This document shows, in pieces, positions 46,674 through 55,460 of a stretch of 64,000 nucleotides of DNA (its first letter is position 1; every line of letters begins with the position of its first letter). Source of the stretch: Clostridium pasteurianum (GTDB lineage: Bacteria; Bacillota; Clostridia; Clostridiales; Clostridiaceae). The notes under the pieces are model-generated. The model worked only from the letters and a program-made list of their open reading frames with translations. It was not told the DNA's origin and did no database searches. Made by a program: the position numbers and the translations under genes. Location: contig NZ_MCGV01000001.1 of NCBI RefSeq assembly GCF_001705235.1, positions 2,914,001 to 2,978,000 on the forward strand, given 5' to 3'.

Positions 46674-47843
46674 TTGAAAACAATGTTAATTACAATTGGA
46701 AATATTATTTTAGAGCTATTAATACTATTTTTATATACAATGCTGTGGTATTATGTTGGAAAAAAAGGCAGCAGAATATTATTTACTAAAAGGGGAAAAG
46801 CAAATTCAAAAATCTATTGGACTGTATTTTGGTTTTTGGCATTTTCATTTATTTTAGCTGCTATAGCAAGAAGTACTATATCTATAAATAATAGATTAAC
46901 TGAAACTTTGACAGTAATAGGTGCGGTTTCAATAGCTTTGTTCTTTTATCTTATAATATTATTTCCAATGACAGATATAATGAAGTTTATTCTTAACAAA
47001 CTAGGGTTTAGCGGAAACATGCGAAATTATTTAAGTGTAGTTTATGGTAGAGGAATTTCAATTTTTGCAGTTGTTATAGTTATATTTTGCTTTGGATTCT
47101 GGCATGCAAATCATCAATCAGTAACTAACTACAAATTAAATATAAATAAAAAGGCAGGAAATATAAAAACACTTAATGTTGTAATGGTATCTGATGTACA
47201 TATGGGAATAATGATTAGGGAAAATGGAATTAATAAGATGGTAAATTCCATAAATAAACTTAAGCCAGATATAGTTTTTTTCTGCGGTGATATGGTAGAT
47301 GAAAGTACACCTACAAGTTTAAAGAAATATTATGGAAGAGAATTTAAAAACATAAAATCAAAATATGGTGTTTATTCCATTACTGGAAATCATGAATATT
47401 ATTCTGACAATGTGTCTGAAACTATTAAATATATGAAAAAAGCAAATGTTAGGACTTTGCAGGATGAAGCGGTTAAGGTTGATAATAGCTTTTATGTAGT
47501 AGGGAGAAATGATTCAGCTAGTGGTAAAAAGCCAAAACCTTTAAAGGATATTTTAAAAGGTAGGAACAAAGCACTGCCGATTATAGAGCTTAACCACAAA
47601 CCAGTAGCATTAGATGAAGCAGAGAAAAATGGAGTGGATTTGCAGCTCTCAGGTCATACTCATGATGGGCAAGTATTTCCTTTTAATCTTACAACAAATT
47701 TAGTTTTTAAAGATGCCTATGGATATTTAAATGAAGGAAACTTCAAATTGATAGTTACATCTGGGTATGGAACCTGGGGGCCTCCTATGAGAATAGGGAC
47801 AAAAGGGGAGATCGTTGATATTAAGCTTAAATTTGTGAAGTAA
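46674..47843 (+). CDS. Membrane-anchored metallophosphoesterase
   Basis: A 389-residue protein with TTG start at 46674 behind GGGAGTG, one base after the preceding stop. Four N-terminal transmembrane helices (to about residue 145) carry a calcineurin-like phosphoesterase domain: VVMVSDVHMGIM, IVFFCGDMVDE, YSITGNHEYYSD, IIELNHKP and LQLSGHTHDGQVFPF supply the two-metal site. This matches the YkuE/YpbG-like family, reported to act on lipids or nucleotides. It belongs to the CPBP operon by spacing. Confidence 0.85.
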   Translation: MKTMLITIGNIILELLILFLYTMLWYYVGKKGSRILFTKRGKANSKIYWTVFWFLAFSFILAAIARSTISINNRLTETLTVIGAVSIALFFYLIILFPMTDIMKFILNKLGFSGNMRNYLSVVYGRGISIFAVVIVIFCFGFWHANHQSVTNYKLNINKKAGNIKTLNVVMVSDVHMGIMIRENGINKMVNSINKLKPDIVFFCGDMVDESTPTSLKKYYGREFKNIKSKYGVYSITGNHEYYSDNVSETIKYMKKANVRTLQDEAVKVDNSFYVVGRNDSASGKKPKPLKDILKGRNKALPIIELNHKPVALDEAEKNGVDLQLSGHTHDGQVFPFNLTTNLVFKDAYGYLNEGNFKLIVTSGYGTWGPPMRIGTKGEIVDIKLKFVK

Positions 47844-47927
47844 CAATGCTTCGTCGCGTTAAAAAAATCTTATAAATCGTTCCTTCTAATAGACCTTTGT
47901 TTTATTGTTAAAATAGAAAACTGTTTT

Positions 47928-48386
47928 TTAGGCATTTGAAACAATATGTTTTGAACGGTAGTATACTACCAATCTTTGTGAACATAAAGTTATTCCGTAA
48001 TAAATTAGAAATGTAGCTTGACTAGTATGCCATATGGAATCAATCATTAAATGAAGTATTGATGATGCAATCCATAATACTATAGTCAGTAAGGTTCCTT
48101 GGCGAAATAGAATAGAGCCTTTATACCATAGTTTTACTGTATAGGCTCTCAATGTTCCCATAGCAACTGCTAGGATAAACAAACTTATTAAAATTGATGT
48201 TAGTGACATAAAAGTTAAAGTATGAGTATTAAAATAGTTTTTTAGATTTGATAGACCTAATATTATAAGAATTATTGGAAAAATTAATCTCATATCATTA
48301 CGTACTTGTCTAACTCTAATTTGATTATAAAAGATTATAAATAACACCAATAAACCAATTAGTAGATTACCAATATAATTACTCAT
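47928..48386 (-). CDS. Small integral membrane protein, possibly DUF1453/CcdC-like
   Basis: A 152-residue protein with four or five transmembrane helices and little polar sequence; GLLVLFIIFYNQIRVRQVRNDM and YTVKLWYKGSILFRQGT are the most distinctive parts. GGAGG lies before ATG 48386. I recognise only a loose resemblance to the DUF1453/CcdC family. No function can be stated. It is convergent with the phosphoesterase gene and is followed upstream by an ICMT-like gene on the same strand. Confidence 0.6.
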   Translation of the reverse strand: MSNYIGNLLIGLLVLFIIFYNQIRVRQVRNDMRLIFPIILIILGLSNLKNYFNTHTLTFMSLTSILISLFILAVAMGTLRAYTVKLWYKGSILFRQGTLLTIVLWIASSILHLMIDSIWHTSQATFLIYYGITLCSQRLVVYYRSKHIVSNA

Positions 48387-48488
48387 TTTTGTTTACCTCC
48401 AATGGTATTTTTTAAAGTATTTCTATAGCCATTTGCTATAGAATTTGAAGTTCCAAGTGAAGCACCTTTATTGCAATTTTAAAATGAT

Positions 48489-49103
48489 TTACCATATAAA
48501 TGGGAATAGACAGTAAGTGTGTTTACAGTAGTCTTCAAATTCTTTATTAAACTGTTTTTTTAATGCTTTTTCTTCAACTTTTATTCTAATTCCATAGCAT
48601 ATTATGCAGATAATTAAGACAACTATAGGTGATAATATATTTCGCAGCGAAAATGCTATACCTAAAAGACTAAGAATGCTTCCAGTATAGGCAGGATTTC
48701 TTACGTAATGATAAAATCCTTTTTGTATTAAATGTTGATCAGATGTGGTTTGTACAGATAATGTGAATGCTTTTTTTAGTGTCCAAACAGAGTAAGCACG
48801 AATTATCGTACCTGTTATTATTAAGAAGATTCCTATATAGTAAAAGAAATGTGGGAACATAAGATTTTTTATAAATGCATTTACCGCTGAGCCTGTAAAA
48901 TAATAGCTTATATAAATACTTAGACAGTATCCAAAAATTATTGCCCAAATTGAACCTTTATCAGATTTTTTACTATTTTCTTTGTTTCCAATTGAAGTAA
49001 ATACCCATATTATAAATTCAGATAAAAACATAAATCCAAGGGCATAAAGATATACCTTGTATTCAAACATATTTGTAAATTTTGTGAAATCAGTAAAATC
49101 CAA
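48489..49103 (-). CDS. Isoprenylcysteine carboxyl methyltransferase (ICMT)-like protein
   Basis: A 204-residue membrane protein. GGAGGAG is six bases before TTG 49103, so the in-frame TTG at 49118 that lies within that site is rejected. About five helices; the C-terminal half has the ICMT/PEMT signature GFYHYVRNPAYTGSILSLLGIAF and KVEEKALKKQFNKEFEDYCKHT, with the Arg-Asn-Pro and Glu-Glu residues that bind S-adenosylmethionine. Bacterial members methylate unknown lipids or proteins. Its presence next to three CAAX-protease homologues is noteworthy. Confidence 0.82.
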   Translation of the reverse strand: MDFTDFTKFTNMFEYKVYLYALGFMFLSEFIIWVFTSIGNKENSKKSDKGSIWAIIFGYCLSIYISYYFTGSAVNAFIKNLMFPHFFYYIGIFLIITGTIIRAYSVWTLKKAFTLSVQTTSDQHLIQKGFYHYVRNPAYTGSILSLLGIAFSLRNILSPIVVLIICIICYGIRIKVEEKALKKQFNKEFEDYCKHTYCLFPFIW

Positions 49104-49247
49104 AATTTTCTCCTCCAATTTCTAATAAATTATTTTTTCTATATTTATAATTTATAGCTAAAACAAAGAATATTAAATGTGCAATAAGTAACATTACACG
49201 TAAAAAAATAAGCACATACATTACTTTAGTAACATACGTACTTATAA

Positions 49248-49886
49248 TTAAAGATTATTTTTTAGAAAAAGCGCGGATAATTGAGTTCTTCTTTTCAGAT
49301 TTAATTTTTTTAAAATTTTTGATATATAATTTTTAACTGTGCCTTCCGAAATAAAGAGGATGTCTGATATTTCATTATTGCTCTTTCCATCAATAACAAG
49401 CTTTACAATATCCTTTTCTCTATCTGTTAATAAATCTAAAACTTCAGCTTTATTTGGTTTTGTGTTCCTAGTAGATAAAGCATTTACAAGTTTTGGGGTG
49501 ACACTTGGATCAAACATCATTTTATTATTAAAGGATTCTTTTATGCTTTTTATAATATAGTCAATTTCGCTGTCCTTAAGTAAATATCCACTGATGCCGC
49601 TGTCAATTCCATCAAAAATATAGTCATCCTCATTAAAGGTTGTAAGTATTATTATTTTGACGTTAGGGTAATCTTTTTTTACGAGACTAGAACATTTTAT
49701 TCCGTCCATTTTTGGCATTCTTACATCCATCAGTATTATATCTACAATATGTTTACTTAAATTTTCAAGAACTTCATATCCATTTGAGGCTTGTGATACT
49801 ACTTCTATTTCATTATCTAAACTTAATATTTTTTTTAAGCCTTCACGTATTATTGCCTGGTCATCTGCAATCATTACTCTAATCAT
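49248..49886 (-). CDS. LuxR/NarL-type response regulator
   Basis: A 212-residue regulator behind AGGAGG. The receiver has MIADDQAIIREGL, IILMDVRMPKMDG (phosphorylated Asp), ILTTFNEDDY and YLLKDSEID. The effector domain is LTDREKDIVKLVIDGKSNNEISDILFISEGTVKNYISKILKKL. It pairs with the kinase gene 16 bp upstream on the same strand. It resembles the regulator at 38781 along its whole length, so the two systems are probably paralogous and may cross-talk. Confidence 0.87.
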   Translation of the reverse strand: MIRVMIADDQAIIREGLKKILSLDNEIEVVSQASNGYEVLENLSKHIVDIILMDVRMPKMDGIKCSSLVKKDYPNVKIIILTTFNEDDYIFDGIDSGISGYLLKDSEIDYIIKSIKESFNNKMMFDPSVTPKLVNALSTRNTKPNKAEVLDLLTDREKDIVKLVIDGKSNNEISDILFISEGTVKNYISKILKKLNLKRRTQLSALFLKNNL

Positions 49887-49902
49887 TTTAAGCCTACCTC
49901 CT

Positions 49903-51054
49903 TTAGTTTCCCTTTATTAAAGCCTCTATAATAAAACCCTTGCCATTAGGGCTTTTAAAGGTTACGCTGCCATTAACACTTTCTATTCTTTCTGTAATTC
50001 CATTGAGTCCATGTGATTTAATTATATTTTTACATCCCGTACCATTATTAGTAATAAGTAATTTTATTAATGGTACATTTTTATTCGAAGTTATTGATTC
50101 TACAGAAATATTTATTTCATTAGGGTTACCATGTTTTAAACCATTGGTTATTCCTTCTTTTATGGTGGTAAGTAAAACGTTTTTTATATGTACTGATGTA
50201 TTTTCTATTGATTTATCACAATCGAAATTAATTTTTACTATATCAAGTTCGTTGAATTTGTTTATTATGTTTTTTACTTGCTCATTGAAGCACAAGTTTT
50301 CATCTAGCTTTCTTAAATTGTATACTGTATTTCTAAGAGTATCTATGCTTTCTTTTACTAAATCATCTATATCATCAAGTTCTTTATCCATTTTTTGAGT
50401 GCCCTTTATAGCTTTTAAATATCTTACATTCATAGAAAGAGCCATGAGTGAATGACCTATGGAGTCGTGAAGCTCCTGGGAAATTCTATTTCTTTCGTTT
50501 GAAATTAAAAATTCTTTTTCTTTAAAGGAATATTCTATTAAATTTGAGTTTAGTATTTTAAGTTTATCCCTGTCCCACCTAAGTTTGTGAATTGAAAAAT
50601 AAGTTATTATAATCAATGCGTAAATTAAAAATAAAAAAGCTATATCATTTATGCTGTTAGAAAAACTTTCTTCTGATAGTGATTTAAAGCAAATTATAAA
50701 GGCAAAAATTGAAGCATGAAAAATCAAAAAAATATTTCGACGTTTACTGTTTTTGATATCAAATAAATCGTCGAGTAAAATAAAATAGTATATATTATCG
50801 CAGTGACCAAAAATCCAAATTAAACTATATATACATATAGAGATTATAAAAAAAGAATTACTATATTGTTTATCATGATTTTTATTTAATGTAATAAAAG
50901 TGTAAATTATGAGAAAAGCATCTAATAAAATTAAAATACTTGAACGTGTACTGATTATTTTAGAATTTGTATAAAGTAGGAAAGCAGTATACATTAAAAA
51001 AAGGTATCTTATTTTAGGCTTTACCAAAATCCATAGTGAAATAAGTTTATTCAT
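49903..51054 (-). CDS. NarL-type sensor histidine kinase (HisKA_3)
   Basis: A 383-residue kinase starting at ATG 51054 behind AGGAGG. Five or six transmembrane helices occupy residues 1-155. The phospho-acceptor region is RNRISQELHDSIGHSLMALS; the ATPase domain has KEGITNGLKHGNPNE (N box) and IKSHGLNGITERIES (G box). Same intramembrane-sensor architecture as the kinase at 37574. The operon is only these two genes, divergent from bioY. Confidence 0.85.
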   Translation of the reverse strand: MNKLISLWILVKPKIRYLFLMYTAFLLYTNSKIISTRSSILILLDAFLIIYTFITLNKNHDKQYSNSFFIISICIYSLIWIFGHCDNIYYFILLDDLFDIKNSKRRNIFLIFHASIFAFIICFKSLSEESFSNSINDIAFLFLIYALIIITYFSIHKLRWDRDKLKILNSNLIEYSFKEKEFLISNERNRISQELHDSIGHSLMALSMNVRYLKAIKGTQKMDKELDDIDDLVKESIDTLRNTVYNLRKLDENLCFNEQVKNIINKFNELDIVKINFDCDKSIENTSVHIKNVLLTTIKEGITNGLKHGNPNEINISVESITSNKNVPLIKLLITNNGTGCKNIIKSHGLNGITERIESVNGSVTFKSPNGKGFIIEALIKGN

Positions 51055-51160
51055 TGTTAAAATCCTCCTGATATATTGTGTTGAAATTTAAAGTTTAATC
51101 AGGTTTATTATTTTAAGTATATAATACTAAATCTTATTTTACAATTTGCACGTGTGTTTA

Positions 51161-51227
51161 TTGACATATTTTGTGCAATCAATTATAATTTTATATTGTA
51201 AACTATATAATATACATAGGTTTACAA
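51161..51227 (+). promoter_or_regulatory. bioY promoter and BirA operator
   Basis: TTGACA (51161-51166), 17-bp spacer and TATAAT (51184-51189) are a consensus sigma-A promoter. TTGTAAAC (51196-51203) and GTTTACAA (51220-51227), 16 bp apart, form the classic BirA operator over the transcription start, so biotin-loaded BirA should repress bioY. Confidence 0.88.
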
Positions 51228-51252
51228 TACAGATTATATTAGGGGGCTCTTT

Positions 51253-51825
51253 ATGAAAATAAAAACGAGAGATATGATTTTAGTAGCGCTATTTGCAGCT
51301 TTAACGGTTGTGGGTGGATATATAAGTATACCAGTTGGGAGTGTACCTATATCACTTCAGAGTTTTTTTAGTTTACTTTCTGGATTATTACTTGGACCAT
51401 ATTTAGGGGCATTATCACAATTAATTTATGTAATACTTGGAATTGTAGGTTTGCCAGTGTATGCGGGTGGAACCGGGGGAATTTCATCTGTTTTTCATCC
51501 ATCCTTTGGATATTTGATTGGATTTATTATAGCACCCATTATAGTTGGTATTATTACAAGGAGCAGCAAAGTGGGAATTTTAAGAGTAGCAGTTGCATGC
51601 ATTTTAGGAAGCTTATCAATTTATATAATAGGCTTGCCTTATATGTATATAATACTAAGGTATGTTTCAAATGTTAATATAGGTATACTTAAGACTTTTG
51701 AAACAGGTTTCTTTATATTTATTCCAGGGGATGCTGTTAAGTGTATAATAGCATCAATTATAGGTGTTAAAATACTTCCTGCCATTAGAAAAATAAGGAG
51801 AAGGAACAATGCTTTGGAACATTAA
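51253..51825 (+). CDS. bioY: Biotin transporter substrate-binding subunit BioY
   Basis: A 190-residue ECF-transporter S component with six helices. Typical sequence: LVALFAALTVVGGYISIPVGSVPISLQSFFSLLSGLLLG, LSQLIYVILGIVGLPVYAGGTGG and the Phe-Pro-Gly-Asp end FIFIPGDAVKCIIAS. It binds biotin and uses shared EcfAAT energising subunits encoded elsewhere. No biotin synthesis genes are adjacent. A BirA operator covers its promoter. The last residues (NALEH) are encoded by the start of a family A palindrome. Confidence 0.93.
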   Translation: MKIKTRDMILVALFAALTVVGGYISIPVGSVPISLQSFFSLLSGLLLGPYLGALSQLIYVILGIVGLPVYAGGTGGISSVFHPSFGYLIGFIIAPIIVGIITRSSKVGILRVAVACILGSLSIYIIGLPYMYIILRYVSNVNIGILKTFETGFFIFIPGDAVKCIIASIIGVKILPAIRKIRRRNNALEH

Positions 51826-51990
51826 AAAAATCCTATAAATCTAAGGTGAAAAAATCATAAAATCCTAAGATATTTCAATAACTCGCTGAAAAGAAGCTCA
51901 GACAAATTGAAATATCTAAGTATTTTATGATTTTTTCATCAAGATTTATTAGAATTTTTTTCAATCGTTCCTTCAGCATTGTTCCTTCTC
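51798..51990 (+). repeat. Family A palindrome, copy A7 (overlapping the bioY 3' end)
   Basis: Outer arms GAGAAGGAACAATGCT (51798-51813) and exact complement (51975-51990) include bioY codons RRNNA. Inner arms AAAAAATCATAAAAT and ATTTTATGATTTTTT pair. The loop is ACTCGCTGAAAAGAAGCTCA then GACAAATT. Subtype II, 193 bp. Confidence 0.88.
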
Positions 51991-52007
51991 GTTTGAGGTG
52001 GTATAAG

Positions 52008-52037
52008 GAAAAAATTCCTCCGTGCCTACGGAATTTT
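52008..52037 (+). repeat. Family A tail hairpin, second type
   Basis: AAAAAATTCCTCCGTGCC then TACGGAATTTT, 18 bp after A7. Confidence 0.6.
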
Positions 52038-52089
52038 GGATGGTAAAATTTATTTAATGATTAGAAATATTGTGCCACTAGAATGTTAT

Positions 52090-52435
52090 GGGACGGCTGA
52101 TTATTAGGTGTTGACATTGCTGCGCTTGTCAGCATGGTGAGGGAATCAACTTTGATTCGACAGTTAGTTGGGGTAAAGATTAATGATTTTTTCACCAAGA
52201 TTTATTATTTTTTTTCAGATGCCTTAAATCGTTCCTTCAGCATTGCTCCTTCTCGTTTGAGGCGGTACAAGGAAAAAATTCCTCCGTGCCTATGGAATTC
52301 TGGATGGTAAAATTTATTTAATGATTTGAAACATTGTGGGACTAGAAGATTGAGAGAGGGCTGGTACCGAGGTGCTGACATTGCTTCGCTCGTTAATAGG
52401 TGAGAGATTTAATTGGAGCAAAGGTTAATAGGTTT
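52090..52435. repeat. Family C fragments and partial family A copy A8
   Basis: Family C blocks (GGTGTTGACATTGCTGCGCTT and GAGGTGCTGACATTGCTTCGC) lie at about 52107 and 52370. Between them 52185-52307 is the 3' half of a family A element with tail hairpin, including the bioY-type outer end CAGCATTGCTCCTTCTCG, so it is a partial duplication of A7's 3' side. No gene. Confidence 0.6.
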
Positions 52436-52517
52436 TATGCAAATTGTATATGATAGTATTGATATTATATAAAAAATTAATCATAATAAAGGTATGCTAT
52501 ATGATAGGGGGCTTATT

Positions 52518-53420
52518 ATGGAGAGGGAAGTTTTACTAATTAAAGATGTACATAAAACTATACATGGTAGGGAAATTATAAAGGGAATAAGTTTCTCGAT
52601 AAAAGAAGGAGAGGTTTTAGGTTTTTTAGGACCAAATGGAGCTGGTAAATCTACTACTTTAAGAATGATTGTGGGACTTTCAAGGCCAACTTCAGGTGAA
52701 ATTGAAATTTGCGGATATTCTGTATTGAACGATTATGTTAAAGCTATGGAAAATGTGGGGTGCATAATAGAAGGACCGGATTTATATGAGTACATGAGTG
52801 GAAGAGATAATCTGGAAATGCTTGCGGATATGGATAAGAATGTAACAAAGGAAGATATTGAATATGCAGTTAACTTAGTCAATATGGGGAAAAGCATTAA
52901 GGATAAGGTGAGTACGTATTCTCTTGGGATGAAGCAGAGGATGGGATTGGCTCAGGCACTTATGAAAAGACCTAAACTTCTCATTTTAGACGAACCAACA
53001 AATGGGCTTGATCCTGCTGGAATAAATGACCTCAGGAATCTCATACAAAAGCTTTCAAAGGAAGAAAAAATATCGGTACTCATTTCAAGTCACCTTATAG
53101 CGGAAATTGAACTGATATGTGATAAGGTTTCAATAATAAAGGATGGAAAAGTTCTTAAAAATGCTTTTGTATCAGAAATTCTTAAAACTAAAGAGGTATT
53201 CTGGCAGCTTGATAATAATGAAAAGGGAAGAGAAATATTAGAAAAATATTGGAACGTATCAGCTAGAATTAAAGAAGATAAGCTTGAAGCTTCAGTAGAC
53301 GAAGGAAAATTAATGGAGATAAATAGCTCATTTGTAGATAATGGGCTGAAAATTAAATTTGCCAGCAGCAAGCAGAAAAATCTTGAAGACTTATTTTTAA
53401 GCATTACTGGTGATAAGTAG
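52518..53420 (+). CDS. ABC transporter ATP-binding protein, BcrA-like
   Basis: A 300-residue ATPase. ATG 52518 follows TAGGGGG; the ATG at 52494 has no site. Walker A is GFLGPNGAGKSTTLRMIVGL, signature YSLGMKQRMGLAQALMKRP, Walker B LLILDEPTNGLDPAG, H-loop VLISSHLIAEIE. The GMKQR variant and 300-residue length with a C-terminal domain are typical of BcrA/DrrA drug and lantibiotic exporters. It is 14 bp from its permease gene. Confidence 0.87.
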   Translation: MEREVLLIKDVHKTIHGREIIKGISFSIKEGEVLGFLGPNGAGKSTTLRMIVGLSRPTSGEIEICGYSVLNDYVKAMENVGCIIEGPDLYEYMSGRDNLEMLADMDKNVTKEDIEYAVNLVNMGKSIKDKVSTYSLGMKQRMGLAQALMKRPKLLILDEPTNGLDPAGINDLRNLIQKLSKEEKISVLISSHLIAEIELICDKVSIIKDGKVLKNAFVSEILKTKEVFWQLDNNEKGREILEKYWNVSARIKEDKLEASVDEGKLMEINSSFVDNGLKIKFASSKQKNLEDLFLSITGDK

Positions 53421-53434
53421 AGGGGGTGATAACT

Positions 53435-54436
53435 TTGATAAAACTCATAAAAAATGAGCTTATAAAAATGTTATTTAAGAAAAAAATTATTTTGATTATA
53501 GCAATTATATTATTAGAAAGCTGTTCATTTGCATATGGAGAAAACAATAGGTATGAAAGAACAGTGAGGAGTTATACTAATACGAATAGCACTGCTAATT
53601 ATAACTGGAGGCCTACTATAAATCAGCAGATTCAGGATTTACAAAATAAATTAAAGTACAAAAGTGTTAAAAAATCTGATGAAAAATCTATTAATATTCA
53701 GATTGAGCAGTATAAATATTATCTTAAAAATAATATGAATCCTGTTACACCAACTTCATCAAAGTTCACCTCTGAAATTATGGGGGAGTCAGTGTCACTA
53801 CTTTTGCCACTTTTGATAATAATACTATCGGCAGATATTGTGTCTTCGGAATTTTCATATAGGACTATAAAAGTGCTTTTAACAAGGGCAATTCCAAGAT
53901 GGAAAATACTTTTAAGTAAGTATATAGCACTTATAATAATGTCAGCGCTGGTTGTATTACTAACTGCCCTAATACCATTAGGTGTGTCAGTAATAGCTTT
54001 TCACTATAATGGTTTTTTTGAGCCTGTTATAACTGGTTACAAAATTATTGGAGGAAAAGTTGATTCATCCAGTGTTGTAGGGATATATCAGTGGCAGTAT
54101 TTAATGATTATGTGTGCCTTGAGTTTTTTCATATCTGTAGTTATTGCTTCAATATCATTTATGGTATCAATTTTTGTGAAAAGTACTGCGGCATCAATTG
54201 GCATAATGATGGCGGCTTTAATTGGTGGAAATATTTTGAGTGCCTTTTTAGATGACATAGAAGCGGCAAAGTACTTTTTTGTAGTGAATTTAAATTTACC
54301 TCAATATCTTACGGGAAAAGCTAGAATAGTATCAGGTATGAATTTCAATTTTTCAATGTTGGTTTTGATTGTATGGACAGTTCTTTCAGTAGTGATAAGT
54401 TTCATTGTTTTTAATAAAAAGGATGTACTTGTATAA
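53435..54436 (+). CDS. ABC-2 type permease
   Basis: A 333-residue permease. AGAGGGGG before TTG 53435 favours it over GTG 53426, which overlaps the site. One N-terminal helix (IILIIAIILLES), a roughly 80-residue external polar loop rich in Asn, Gln and Lys, then about five helices including SLLLPLLIIILSADIVSSEFSYRTIKVLLTRAIPRWKILLSKYIALI, the ABC-2 membrane motif. It should form the channel for the preceding ATPase, exporting a peptide or drug. It is followed within 12 bp by the SGNH hydrolase. Confidence 0.83.
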   Translation: MIKLIKNELIKMLFKKKIILIIAIILLESCSFAYGENNRYERTVRSYTNTNSTANYNWRPTINQQIQDLQNKLKYKSVKKSDEKSINIQIEQYKYYLKNNMNPVTPTSSKFTSEIMGESVSLLLPLLIIILSADIVSSEFSYRTIKVLLTRAIPRWKILLSKYIALIIMSALVVLLTALIPLGVSVIAFHYNGFFEPVITGYKIIGGKVDSSSVVGIYQWQYLMIMCALSFFISVVIASISFMVSIFVKSTAASIGIMMAALIGGNILSAFLDDIEAAKYFFVVNLNLPQYLTGKARIVSGMNFNFSMLVLIVWTVLSVVISFIVFNKKDVLV

Positions 54437-54448
54437 GGAGGCGAAGGC

Positions 54449-55243
54449 ATGATTAAAAAAATAATGGCGGCTATAGTAACTATATGTGCTGCAATAATTT
54501 TTGGAATATCAATATTTGGAATTAAAGAGGCATTGAGTTTAACAACGGCTCCAAGGGACAAGTATATAGCTAAAAGTACAACTAAAACTGCAAGTGTCAA
54601 TCCATCTAAATTTTTAAGCAATACTTACAATGTATTGGTGATGGGAGATTCACTGGCCAAAGGAACCGGTGATGAAAATGGAAAGGGCTTTGGTGGATAC
54701 TTTTCTGATTATCTTAAAAGTAAGAAAAATAAAAATGTTAAAACTGACAATATAGCAATTAATGGAGATGTGTCAAATGGTCTTCTTAAAGTAGTGGAGA
54801 ATAAGGATAACAACGATTTAATAAAAAATGCTAATATTATATTCATATCCATTGGTGGAAATGAGATAAAGGGATTTAGAAGTGAAGGCAGTTTAACAAG
54901 TATGGAGGTAAAAAGTGTTGAAAATAATTACTTAAATAATATAAGAAATATATTTAAATTTATAAGAAATAAAAATTCTAAATGTATTGTTATATTTATA
55001 GGGCTATATAATCCTTTTGGAACTGAAATTGCTAATGATAAGGTTCAGCTTCTAAATTCCTGGAATTATGATACTCAAAATATTGTTACTAGTGATTCAA
55101 ATTCTGTTTTTGTTCCCACTTATGATATTTTTCAATATAATACAAAGAAATATCTTACAATAGACAACTTCCATCCTAATAGTTCTGGGTATAAAGCTAT
55201 AGCCGAGAGGATAGAACAGATACTGGAAAATAAAGTAAATTAA
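54449..55243 (+). CDS. Exported SGNH/GDSL-family hydrolase
   Basis: A 264-residue protein with an N-terminal membrane anchor or signal (residues 7-27). Block I VLVMGDSLAKGTGDENGKGFG (Ser), block II around INGDVSNG (Gly), block III IFISIGGNEIKGF (Asn) and block V IDNFHPNSSGYKAIA (Asp and His) complete the SGNH set. Family members deacylate lipids or wall polymers. It is co-transcribed with the BcrAB-like transporter. Its Val-Asn-stop codons are mirrored at the far end of an interrupted family A palindrome. Confidence 0.85.
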   Translation: MIKKIMAAIVTICAAIIFGISIFGIKEALSLTTAPRDKYIAKSTTKTASVNPSKFLSNTYNVLVMGDSLAKGTGDENGKGFGGYFSDYLKSKKNKNVKTDNIAINGDVSNGLLKVVENKDNNDLIKNANIIFISIGGNEIKGFRSEGSLTSMEVKSVENNYLNNIRNIFKFIRNKNSKCIVIFIGLYNPFGTEIANDKVQLLNSWNYDTQNIVTSDSNSVFVPTYDIFQYNTKKYLTIDNFHPNSSGYKAIAERIEQILENKVN

Positions 55244-55336
55244 CAACGCTTTGGAACATTAAAAAAATTCTATAAATCTAGGCAAAAAAATCATAAAATC
55301 CTAAGATATTTCAATAACTCGCTGAAAAAATGCTCA
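55235..55336 (+). repeat. Family A palindrome, copy A9, 5' half
   Basis: The 5' half starts with GTAAATTAACAA, covering Val-Asn-stop of the SGNH gene, runs through AAAAAAATCATAAAATCC and ends at the loop ACTCGCTGAAAAAATGCTCA. The 3' half (56905-56995) lies beyond an IS110 element. The two halves total 193 bp, the same length as A7. Confidence 0.85.
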
Positions 55337-55460
55337 AACCTGCTAAGTAAAGTCAAGTGTTTTTATTAAAAAATTCCAAAGAAATTTTTCAGTAAAATAG
55401 GGCAACTTTAAAAGAACCTTCTTACAGAAGATTTTTTTAAAATGCTCTATTTTTATTTTT

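Noticed and set aside
49504-49746. Possible antisense genes within the second response regulator region
   Set aside because: All + strand frames there lack ribosome sites and homology; the - strand regulator and kinase account for the sequence.
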